Shown here: one piece after another, positions 38,293-48,923 of the stretch
Layout: every line of letters begins with the position of its first letter
Numbering within the stretch: position 1 is the first letter of the stretch
Assembly: GCA_950295325.1 (NCBI GenBank)
Contig: OX485807.1
Coordinates: forward strand, 16,581,001 to 16,645,000
DNA: 64,000 nt
Reading direction: 5' to 3'
Origin: Polytrichum commune
Lineage: Eukaryota > Streptophyta > Polytrichopsida > Polytrichales > Polytrichaceae
Translations under genes and position numbers: made by a program
Notes under the pieces: generated by a model
Seen by the model: the letters and a program-made list of their open reading frames with translations, nothing else
What the model was told of the DNA's origin: nothing
Databases searched by the model: none

Positions 38293-38438
38293 TGTGCGTT
38301 TGTTCATGTGGGCCTTGAGAATATAACCATGGGATACCCCAACCTAGTGCAAATTCACAGTGTATCTGAATCTCCTTGCACTAGCTAGGTTGAGCATCCC
38401 ATGGTTACATTCTCAGGGCCCACATGAACAAACGCACA
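38293..38438. repeat. Long hairpin, about 61-64 nt arms, about 21-nt loop
   Basis: TGTGCGTTTGTTCATGTGGG on the left pairs with CCCACATGAACAAACGCACA on the right, and pairing continues through AACCATGGGAT/ATCCCATGGTT and CAACCTAG.TGCAA. There are a few mismatches and one small bulge. It belongs loosely to the same family as 12127-12229, which favours a small foldback element over a unique microRNA gene. Confidence 0.8.
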
Positions 38439-39054
38439 TTGTTCAATAATGTCAAGGGATGATAGGTACTCTTGTATGTGGTAACATCCTCTCTCCATTG
38501 GAAACCTCATGTGTCTTCTATTAAAAACCGGTTGTGCATTGGAAATCGATTCCAACTTGCTTATGTGAAAGCCCATGTGCATTCTAAGCCACACGGTCGT
38601 GTAGGATGCTAAATGCTATAGATTTAAGTGAGTTGACCAAATTCAAGATATTGACCTTATCCGCAATGTCACCAAGAATGACCTATGTCGGTATGAATGA
38701 AGGACCAAACTTGATTTCACATCACTTGTTGCACCAAAAAGCTTAAATTTAAGCTACACCAAATATGATATTTAGTGTGACTTACTATTTGAATTTACAC
38801 GGTGCCCTATCTTTTCACTATTGAAATGTTTTTTTACCAAGTAAAGTCGTCAATGCTCTATAATGTCCAAGTTACCAATTTAACATTTGTTGGTAAAATA
38901 TGAGATGTACAGTAAATAGATATAGCATTGCATAATTCCAAATAGTAAGTCACACTAACTATCATACTTAGTGTAGTCCCCTTGTTTTCTTTCTTGGGTT
39001 AATATATTACAGAAGGTTTTTGACTTGAAACCCAAGTTGATTGTCTATTCAGTG

Positions 39055-39421
39055 CAGTGTCCGGGGAGATCCTTGGGCGCGATCAATCAAAGTTTCTAGT
39101 GTTTCCAAGTCCAACTAGTTACATGTTGTGATCATTCGGTTCTCCTTTATTAAAATTTGAGGTATATTTCATAGATTCCCATAGAACTATGTCTAGGAAG
39201 AACCGATAATTAGTTGCATATGAACCGGTTGAGTTCGAGAAATAACCAGTCGAAGTTGGAGACTTCATGATATTTACCGATTGTTTTAGAAAAATCTATA
39301 GAAGATTATACCTCAAATGAATGAAAGAAAAAGCAAAAGATTATGTCAACATGTAACCGGTTGAATTTATAATCACTAGGATCATGACTGACTATGCCCA
39401 ATAACTTCCCGGGCACCGCTG
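39055..39421. mobile_element. Foldback element of the AACCGGTT family
   Basis: The ends read CAGTGTCCGGGGA and TCCCGGGCACCGCTG. Arms of about 125 bases pair with each other (GTTACATGTTG with CAACATGTAAC; TTTGAGGTATA with TATACCTCAAA; CTAGTG with CACTAG). The interior includes TGAACCGGTTGAGTTCGAGA, as in the 9733-10345 repeats. No coding region and no convincing flanking duplication are visible. Confidence 0.65.
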
Positions 39422-40307
39422 TAGAATGATGGGTATAAAATTTTCTCAAGGTCTTGAAATTTAACCAATTATTCCTCAAACTCAACCGCTTCATCTATAG
39501 CTAAGGGGTCCATTCTCCCCATTCATCGATTCAGTGGCTCTCCTTGGACCTCTAACTTACCACTCTAAATGTGTCCTACCAAGAACTCACAATCAAGAGG
39601 TGGCCGACCATTTGGTCATTTTTTTCTAAAAGTGACATAAGAAAGGAAAGTAAATCTAGAACGAGACATAGTGAGGAAGACGGCTACGATTTGGATTTTG
39701 TTAATCATCTCAAACAAGTCGTGTTTTTTGGTGCTTTTTGGTGTCCTAAGTGAAGTATGTTTAATAAAGTACAAGTAGGCGAAGTTCAAGTCCAAGATTA
39801 TAACATGTAGAAATTGGACTCCCATGCTTTAAGTTATGGCTATCGGAAGTGCATGTTTGTTGATTTCTTAACTAGACATTATAAGTCCTCATTATTGAGT
39901 GTAAAGTAGTTATTAATATTTGAAGACGTAGTATAATCTCTTTTAAACATGTGGACCTCTATGATGTGTTTTCTCTTGAATCCTCACTGAACCCATACCG
40001 ATCAAATCTCAGGGTCCGATTAAGAAAAGTAACCGCATAACACTCGCATACCTTACATATATAGCTTTGAGACACAAAACGTGTGTTGGAATTGGGCACT
40101 TCTATCTTTTGGAGAACAACGAAGCTATGCAAACTCATGTACTTGGAATTTGTAGGGCTTCGACTTTGACGAAGTCTCGATCATTGACTTTTATCTCTTT
40201 CAACTGTTGAATGGCACTTTTCAATGCTTAAAGGACATCATCGGCTTGCATTTTGAAGTACACCGTTGCCCATTTTGGGAACACAAAAGCAAACATTCAC
40301 TTTGACG

Positions 40308-40540
40308 CAGTGATCGGGGAGAATTTTGGGCATTCGCAATCGGTTGAGATCCTAGTGTTTGCAAGTCCAACTGGTTACATGTTGATATCCTCCCGTTTTC
40401 CTTTATTAAATTGGGGTATATTCTTCTATAAATTCCTCTAAAATGATCGGTAATTCTCCTGCAGTCTTGAACTTCAACCAGTTATGTCTCAAACTCAACC
40501 GGTTCATTTGTAATTAACTGCCGGTTCTCCCCGATCATTG
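40308..40540. mobile_element. Foldback element of the AACCGGTT family, hAT-like flanks
   Basis: The ends are CAGTGATCGGGGAGAA and TTCTCCCCGATCATTG, inverted with a single mismatch. The 8-bp flanks are CTTTGACG and CTTTTAAG, matching at six of eight positions, which fits a degenerate hAT-type duplication. The interior shares GTTACATGTTGAT, TTTATTAAATTGGGGTATA and CTCAAACTCAACCGGTTC, in inverse orientation to the 9.7-kb repeats. Confidence 0.65.
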
Positions 40541-41128
40541 CTTTTAAGTACACTTATGAACCAAAAACAAATACTAGGTGTCAGGCTGGATCATATACTC
40601 ATGAGCTAGTATGCAAACTCGTGCACTTGAAGTTTGTAGGGCTTTGGCCTTAGACCAAGTGTTGTTCATTGATTGCTTTTTAATCTCCCTTGACACTTGA
40701 GCTACGTTTATAGCTTAGCGCTTAGAAAACATCATCACCATTCATTTTGGAATACGAAATTGCCCACTTTAGGACAACAACAATATCCGTGTTGAAATTG
40801 GGGGCCTTGGGATATTTAGCCCCTCACACGTACCAAGGGTAGCTAATCGTTTGGGAGGAATGTCACATTTAATTATGATGCCTCCCCACAGGCCGGGGAT
40901 TCGTGGCACTCATGTATTTTCATTAGTGAGAGTTCATTCATATTTGCGGATGAGATGAACCACTTTAGACACTACCTCACATTGTCGGCTCCTTGTCTCA
41001 AGGGTTTCAAAAGTACCAAGTTTTAGTAGTTCTAAATAATCCTAGTCTAATCTAATACTTAAGGCAATAATACAAAGGGGGTTAGATAAAATAAAAATGC
41101 CTCATATAGAAACAAGTGGGTGCATCAT

Positions 41129-42878
41129 TGTGAGCCCAAAATGGTGCCCACATGTGGTGATTAACTCTTCGAAACCAATTTTAGTTTGACTTTGATGTGT
41201 TATGATTATTCGCAAAACATAAAAAGAGTGAAGTGTGGTTTGGATTTAAGTTTAGGCTTTAGAATGTGTTGTGTGATTATTTCAAGGTTGAATTCAATAA
41301 GAGTATGCCTTGATAATGTGAGTAGGGGGTAAGGTGAAGCAAGGTGAGCTCCGCGGGTTAAATGCCCACTTTTGGATCCACCTTGGTAGTTTAGGAAGAA
41401 GGAAGCTTGGTGGATGGGGATTAGTCCCTACTATGGAGGAGAAGGTTAAAGGATTGTGATTGGGGGTGCTAATCCTCTCACCCTATCCTCACCTCTCTCT
41501 CCCTCTCTCCCTCTCTCCCTCTTTGCTACTTAAGGTGTTTTCTTTCTCATTTTCCTCTCTCTCCATCAAGCGCTCTCAAGAGAGCAAGCTCTTAAAGAGC
41601 TTGAGCCATGTGTGTGGATTGTTAGTTTCTAGTGAAGTTAGTTAGTTAAGCTCTCTCTCTCACCTCTCACACTTGGGATAAGCTCTTAGCATTAGACATA
41701 ATATTAGGGATTAGGTAGTTAAACATTTAGAATTAAGAGGTTGGAATTAGTTGGTTAGTTGGAAGATTATCTTGAGTTTAGTGGAAGTCTTCATTAGTGG
41801 TGTGGGGTGACTAGTTTAATATTTAGACGGTTGCTGGTTTACTGGGTTGCATTCGGCTGCAGCAGCCGAGAGCTAAATTTCTAAGCTACATTAAGCTGCT
41901 GGTTTACTAGTTTGCATTAGGCTGCAGCAACCAATAGCTGAATTTCTGAGCTTCATTAAGCTGCTGGTTTCTGGTTGCATTAGGCTGCAGCAGCCGAGAG
42001 CTAAATTTCTGAGCTACATTAAGCTGCTGGTTTACTGGTTTGCATTAGGCTGCAGCAGCCAATAGCTGAATTTCTGAGCTTCATTAAGCTGCTGGTTTCT
42101 GGTTGCATTAGGCTGCAGCAGCCGGGAGCTGAATTTCCAAGCTACATTAAGCTGTTGTTTTCTGGTTGCATTAGGCTGCAGCAGCGTGGAGCTGAATTTC
42201 TGAGCTTCATTAAGCTGCTGGTTTCTGGTTGCATTAGGCTGCAGCAGCTGGAGCTGAATTTCTGAGCTACATTAAGATGGGTTACTGGGCTACATACTGG
42301 AAGTTGGTTGGGTTATTAGCCTATACACATGAAGCTACAGTGGGTGGTTAATTAGTGGAAGTAAGCAAGGAGGAAATTACTCATTAACTAATGGGTACTA
42401 GTCGCAAGTAAGATAGCCTAGTAGGTAGACAACTTAGTTAGCTCATAGATAAGTAGCTAGTCATCTTAGGCTTGCTTGGCATGTGTGGCCTTCACTGGCA
42501 AAGTGTACCTACTATGGGGTATAGAGAATAGCGTTTTTCAACGCTTGCAGCCTCTATATTAAATAAAGCACGTGTACAAGTGATGGAGAATGTTAACCCC
42601 TCTCGCGATGGTCAATACAAGGGGAGTAAGATCAAGGGTGCTAGGAGACTCTCTTTAAGGGCATGCGTGGCCAAGGCCGCGGGTTGGACCCTTGAGAAAT
42701 CATACTCCACCGCACGCCAAGAGATTCAAAATAATGTAACAAGTTGAGTTAAGATAAAGTGAGTACCTTGGGCCTTAGAGCCACATAGCAATTCACCTTA
42801 TGATGATATGAAGCGAATGTGATTCTCAAAACCATCACCCGGACTAGGACGCTTAAGGGTGGTGGGTTTGGCCTCACA
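41129..42878 (+). mobile_element. Solo LTR with 5-bp TSD, second copy of the 835 family
   Basis: It runs from TGTGAGCCC to GGCCTCACA with a perfect flanking duplication ATCAT (41124-41128 and 42879-42883). The first about 500 bases are nearly identical to 835-1330, and the last about 60 bases are nearly identical to the end at 2505. The part between differs, including the minisatellite. It contains no internal coding region. The CT-rich block and CTCTCAAG.GAGCAAGCTCTT hairpin at about 41570-41600 are also shared. Confidence 0.9.
41826..42285 (+). repeat. About 64-bp minisatellite inside the LTR, about 7 units
   Basis: Units contain GCTGCTGGTTT(AC)TGG, TTGCATTAGGCTGCAGCAGC and GAGCTGAATTTCTGAGC and repeat every 60-70 bases. 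Alternate units differ by a TACTGG/CTGG indel. It sits at the place occupied by the 42-bp array in the LTR at 835. The two arrays share only the GCTGC/GCAGC palindromic core. Confidence 0.9.
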
Positions 42879-42883
42879 ATCAT

Positions 42884-44152
42884 GCGTTGCCAACCTATCA
42901 TTACTAGTCCGGTTATTTTTGAGAAATTAATATGGGCGGACATTAAATACTCCCTCACGAACTTTCGAGGGTGTCAAATTTGGGCTAGGGCAACCCTCTA
43001 AAGAAATTTCTGAACCCGATCGAAAATTGTTGCCCATCTCGCCCAACTTCGGAAAAAAAACATTGCCCTTGCATTCTTGAAGGCCGCTTGATTGAAAATC
43101 CCATATTGAGTGCACTTCACCTTCAAGGTCTAAAATCCAATATATATATGTGCACTTCCAATTAGTAAATAAGCAATTGATTGGGATTTCATTCCGGAAG
43201 TGAAACCATTAGTGAAGCACGTAATTAACTTGGAGGTCAAAAACATTACAAAATTCTCATTAACAATGAGGTTATATTTTTGTGACTTACCATTTAAAAT
43301 TATCTTTGTCATCCTAATGATAGATTAGTGCAAGTGTTCATAAGATGACCAAAATGAAACAATGAACATAGAATATAAAACATACAAATATATATATATA
43401 TATCAATTTTATTTTTAGGTAATATAATATGAGGTATAAATAAATGGTATGTTGTTTGGAATTAGACTTGTGGGACAACATTATGGATGGGGTATACTCA
43501 AAAAATCATAAGTTTATGATTATAGCCTATCTGAAATATTGTAATATTTTATCCTCATCACATCTTGTATTATCTTTAAAATCACATGGTGTATATTAAT
43601 TATTTGCAAATAAATTTTATTATATGTTAATAATGTTAATAATAATAATTTATTTATTTTTGAGTTCACTAATTTATCATAAGTTGATATATATTATTTT
43701 GACATATTACAAATGTTTGAGCAATCACACCCGTGCAAAATAAATGAATTATGAACAAAAAAATTGTCTATGACAACACATCATAATTATATGTTGCACA
43801 CGTTGATATCTTGTGATATTTATCAAAATAACCATGTGAAAGTCAAAGCCACATCATGACCTTGGAAACAACTCATGGAAGGTTAGAAAATAGGCTTAGA
43901 GCATCCAAGGCGCATCATTGCCCCTTGCCAACTAATTGATATTTACAAAATAGCTAGTAGTTCACAATAGCTATGAGGGAGAAAATAGGTCTTACATGCC
44001 AACTCGGAGCCGTTTCACTAAAGTAAGCTCCATCCGGTGAGCTTCTTGATGGACTCATCTGATTTTTGTTACCGGATGACTTTACTTGAGTGCGACGAAT
44101 CCCTAGCCCTCCCCACATGCCTCATACTAGTCAATAATATACTGTACTCTTC
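42884..44152. other. AT-rich stretch without a gene
   Basis: There is a (TA)n run at 43390-43404 and a strongly AT-rich block at 43420-43760. No coding pattern or bounded element is seen. Confidence 0.45.
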
Positions 44153-44667
44153 CAGGGTTGTCTATTGTGTCGTGACGGAGGCTAATCTCAGCATAATGTC
44201 GTGCCGTCACGACACGTATCCGTCACGGCATTATGCTGGATGCTGTCTTTATCCTGACAGACTTGAATTTTACCAAATTCTGTGTGTAATTACATTACCC
44301 CATTTCGGACACGTAGGATGTAAGATGTCCACGTGTGATGACATGTCAGCAGAGTAGAGGTAAAGTGGGGAAAAAATTACTAGCCCCTGTCCGCCCCCGT
44401 CCGCCCCACACACTCCTTAGTCATATTTTACTACTTTGATTTTAACATAATGATAACAGAATGGCAAAATGGTTTACTTGGCGCTAAGCATATCCACGTC
44501 CACGTCGGCCTTTTCTGCCACATAGGACGCCACCTTGGCAAGAAGGTAAGTATTTTACCCACCCTACTAGATGCCCCCTAGGTTGACCCTACGTGGACCC
44601 TATTGTGTCGTGACGGAGGGGTCCGTCACGACACGACACCGTCATGACGTCGGGATAGACAACCCTG
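44153..44667. mobile_element. Non-autonomous hAT element with perfect 8-bp TSD
   Basis: The ends are CAGGGTTGTCTAT and ATAGACAACCCTG, perfect inverted repeats typical of hAT elements. They are flanked by an exact 8-bp duplication TACTCTTC (44145-44152 and 44668-44675). Near both ends the motif GTCGTGACGG and its inverse CCGTCACGAC recur at least six times, as expected for subterminal transposase-binding repeats. No transposase is encoded. Confidence 0.9.
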
Positions 44668-44759
44668 TACTCTTCATTTTTCACATGCCACTTCATTATC
44701 ATGGCCCACCGTATTCCTTACTTTTGTAACCCCCCTCCCTAAAATTGGCCCTCCCTCAC

Positions 44760-45480
44760 CTCTCGATCTCCTCATTCTCATCGTTCACTCCTCATCAAGT
44801 GCTTTCCTCATTGCTCGTTCTTCTCTCATTGTTCGTTCTTCATCAAGCTCCTCATCATTTTTATTCAAAGTTAGTTTCTCTTTGTTTTTTTGTCTCTCAA
44901 TGTAAGGCTCTTTTTGTTGTTTAATTCTTTCCTAATTTTCTTAAGATTACGATTTCTTTGCTTCTTTGTCTCAAGGCTAGGGCTCTCTTCGCTCTTTATT
45001 TTGATGGTTAGGTTTTTTCTGCTTTGTTTTGTTTTTCTCTCAAGGCTAGATCTTCTTTGCTCATTGTCTTGATGATGGGTTTAGGGTCTTAGGGACTTGT
45101 TCTCAAGGTAATGCTCCCTTCGCTCTTTGTCTTTAGGTTAGTTTTTTTTTTTTTTTCCTTCCCTCTTTGTTGTTTTCCTCATAGTTAGGCTCTCTTTGTT
45201 GTTTGTCAATTTTTCTCAAGGTTAAGCTCTCATTGCTCTTGTCTTAAAATAAAGTTCTCCTTTCTCTTTGTCTCAAGATTAGGGTTTCTTAATATTCTCC
45301 ATTTCAAGACTAGGTTTTGCTTGCTCTTTGTCTTCAGGCTAGCTTCACTTTGTTCTTTGCTATTTTTGTCAACGTTAGGCTCTCTTTGTTACATATTAGA
45401 TTCTATTTGGTCTTTGTCTAAAAATTAAACTATAAAATTTCTTAGTCTTAGAATTAAGTTTTTCTTATATTTTTTCTAGG
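44760..45480 (+). repeat. Degenerate pyrimidine-rich tandem array
   Basis: A loose unit of about 40-60 bases built from CTCTTTGTCT, CAAGGCTAGG and TTCGCTCTTTG recurs about a dozen times with strong divergence, preceded by CTCATCAAG/CTCGTTCTTC repeats. The plus strand is almost purely pyrimidine in places. No coding pattern is seen. Confidence 0.55.
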
Positions 45481-46859
45481 TTAGGTTTTTGCTTATTGTC
45501 CCAAGTTTATCCTCTCTTTCATTTAAAAAAAAAATGTTATGTTCTTTGCTACTTATCCCAAGTTTAGACTCCCTTTGCATCATCATGATTGAATATTCAA
45601 CTTTGAGCATGAAACTCCCCTTACAAGACAACAATGAAAAAACCAGAAAACAAATAATAAGATTAATGATTGTGGCAAGTTCATGTCTTCATTTCCACAT
45701 AGATTGTAATTGTCAATATGTTTGGATGTTGATGGTGAAGGGGAGGTCCACGCCATCAATTTTAGGTTGTCATAAAGTATGATGTCCTCATGTTTCAACT
45801 CCAAGTAGAAATCAATGGTTAAGAGTAATGGTGCTTAGAACATTGTGCAAATAAATTTGTCATCTTGTGCACACATAGATGTAATTTTAAAATCTTCATT
45901 ACATGGAGTGACTATAAATGTGGGCCCAAAATCTACAAATGTAAGGATATTTATTGAGCAAGTGAACTGCACTAAGTAGGTTCTACTTTGGCAAGGTGAC
46001 ACCTACACAATTTGATGGAGCAAACTTGATGGCATGCTAATAAAATGTGAAACATTAGATGTTGTATGACTTCACACCTTTCAAAAATTTGATCCATATA
46101 CGTTATAGGTACAAAAATGATGAGACTTTGTAACAGCTCATCTCTCGCACTTCCACCCATGGAGGTATAAGTGAGGGGGCTCATAATTTCCCCACAACCG
46201 ATATTGGGATACTTAGTACGGAATTGGACGCTTCTACTTTATTGGGATGACTAAGGACCACTTCACAGATGAGCCAAGGGCCATGACCATGTAATTGTTA
46301 GAGCCCTTAATTCTCATTCAAAGGTTGTACCAACTATCTAAGGCCCTTGACTTTGACACAGTTTGCCGAAATTTGCTTCCAACTAACCTCTTGGAGGTGG
46401 GCCTGATGCAAATTCCGGTAGACCATGAAACAATATACATAATCTGCCATGTAAAAATCATGAAGGCTTTTCACCCTTGATAATTTGTTTAAATCCTTAG
46501 GTCTTCACCTTCTAGTGTGAAGTGAACTTGGACCGGTTTCGGCTTTTTGTTGGCCAATGAGAGATCTTAGAGTGTCACGGGCCTTCAGTCTCATGTGTGA
46601 AGTGGGCCTAAACTTATGCACAGTCCTGAACTTTGGAACTTGAAAGGCTGTGGTGGTAGTTGACCGAGGAGCATATACAAGAATGTGAACAGGCAATTGC
46701 ACGAGTACTCTGCTAAAATGCTCTCAAGAATGATTTAATGCCCATTTGAATGCTGAAACTCAAACCTTAATGACGCTCAAGCAGCAAAGGAACTTCCCAG
46801 AAGAAGGTCTCGAACATACCGACAATGAGTTGCGTGTCGCACAAAGAGGGACGCCGTGG

Positions 46860-48344
46860 GAGGAGATCGTTCACAACAACTTGTTAGAACCAGCAGTCGA
46901 GAGAGAGAGAGCGAGAGAGAAAGAGAGAGCGAGAGGGGCCACATCAGTAGCTCCCGTTTTGTAGGAGGTTTGCAGTGTCTCTTAACAGACAGGAAGAAAG
47001 GGTTGTCTCGGAGGCTAAAGCTTGGAGTTTGGAGGTTGAAGTTTGGAGTTTAAGGTTGAGAATTGAGTGCCATAACTCTTTCCACACACTGGTGTAGTTT
47101 GTAAGTTCACACTTTCCTCTGACTAGGAAGAAAGACAGGGGTGTCTTCTACGGTGGGCTACAGCTTGTAGTTTTGAAGTTTGAAGTTGATAGTTTGAAGC
47201 TTGAAGAGTGGTTTGAGAAGTGAAGTGTCAAAACCCTTCGAGGGCTATTCAGGGCTTGTTTGCAGGTTCACAGTTTCCTTGAAACTGGGAGGACAGAGGT
47301 GTCTTGTAGGCTAAAGCTTGTAGTTTTTGGAATTTGAAGTTGGGAGTTTGAGGTGTCGAAACCTTTTGAAGAAGTGGATGGTTTGCAGTTTCATCCACAC
47401 TTTAACTGGTTTTCTCCTCGAATCACAGTGGGTCAAGATTCTCTGTTGATCGTTTGTGGGGGAAGGGAGAATCTATCATCTCTTACTAGGTGACACCTCC
47501 CCATCTTCTCAAGGGTATTGTATCTAAGAGCTTCAGCAAGATTTTGGAGTACTTTGGAGTATATTTGGAGGATTCTTCTGCTTCTCCTTCTCATCCTTGG
47601 TGTTTGAAGTTTGGAGTTTGGAGGAATGTGGAGGAGTTTGTGAGGACTCTATCTACAGAAGTGCATAAAAAGTGTCAGGTTTCTTGGTGGTGAGGAGCGC
47701 AAATTAGGGGTATCAACAACCCCTCCGAAGTGATGATAATTTCGTAGATTTTCGGCCCCCATTCCGATTCTCTTCTCCAACAACTGACAGCACAAATCCT
47801 CAATTTGTCGGGGGCTTTTCTTTCGCACTATCCATTACTGCCCTCGTATGGTAAATTTACCAGGTAGGTTATGAGCTTTCAAACTTTAAGATCACAATTT
47901 GATGCAAAAGTTTCTTGCCGCTGGGAGGGACTCTCTCTCTCTCTCTCTCTCTCCCCGAACCAACCACGCTTTTAAGGACCGCTCTTTTTAAGGATTTTGG
48001 TTGTTTTAGTTGTTTTCGTGGGAATTATACCGTACCGACAGAACTCGTGAGTTGCAGGTAGCGGTCTTAAAGCTGAAAAATTGTTTGTGGGTGTGGATTA
48101 ACTTAGATTGAACGTATCAAAGAAGTAGATGAACTTACCGACAGTCCTCAGAAGAGAAGTTTCAAACATAAACATACCTTGTCAAACAATGTATAAATTT
48201 ATGCCGTTGACGAAGTAACTCGTTATTCGCTTCTAAAGAATCTCTGAGAGAGAGAGAGAGAGAGCACTGTTTGTGATAACGATTCACGTCGTAATTTGAA
48301 GGTATACTAAACTGTTGATGATTTGTTGTTCGATGATCCCACAG
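46860..48344 (+). promoter_or_regulatory. Upstream region and probable 5' leader of AP2 gene B
   Basis: It contains (GA)n at 46899-46933 and 48246-48264 and (CT)n at 47930-47952, features frequent in plant promoters and leaders. Candidate donors TACCAG|GTAGGT at about 47864 and TTGCAG|GTAGCG at about 48058 precede the acceptor CCCACAG|AGATTC at 48344, which is aligned with the acceptor before gene A's ATG. This is consistent with a 5' untranslated intron. No TATA element stands out. Confidence 0.4.
46958..47390 (+). repeat. About 150-bp imperfect triplication upstream of gene B
   Basis: Three successive units run in the same order: TTTGCAG or GTTTGTAAG, CAC.(G)TTTCCT, A(C/G)TAGGAAGAAAG-like, GGTGTCTT or GTTGTCTC, GGCTAAAGCTTG, GTTTGAAGTTTG.AG repeats, and finally a CAAAACC/CGAAACC block. 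GAAGTTTGGAGTTT is itself reiterated inside each unit. It is probably in the leader intron or promoter. Confidence 0.6.
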
Positions 48345-48367
48345 AGATTCATAAACAGCAGCCAAGG

Positions 48368-48888
48368 ATGATGCCGAAACATCAGTGTCGGTGCGGTGTG
48401 CTCTTCCGTTCCATTCAAGCCATCAAGCGATTCAAAAATCGTTTGGTAGATGCAAAAAGGTCAATCTTCGGAACAGGATTTCCGAGTTTCTCAAGCCACC
48501 ACCCGTTCGAGGCGCAGGCAGCAGTTGTTAATGATCAACACGATGTCGACGATAACATGTTGGACAATTCAATGAGAGACAACGATCTCACGGAGTTCGA
48601 GGATATTTGGAATATGCTCGAAGATTTAGAAGAACAACCTGCAACACTATCACCATCGCCAGCAGTAACCCTAATTCCAGCGGAGGAATCTTCAGACCAC
48701 ACTCACAGTCCTCATAATCAAACCTCGTCACTATCGTCAGATTTGATCGAGCACCCTTCCTCACCCGACAACAAGTGGACTCTTTCAGACCTGGTCTTGT
48801 CCGAGGTTAACTGTCTACCCGCATTAAGCTTCCCTGATATACCTGATGAACCTGTTGAGGGAGTTATGAGTACTACAACCTTAGCAGC

Positions 48889-48923
<35 letters not shown>

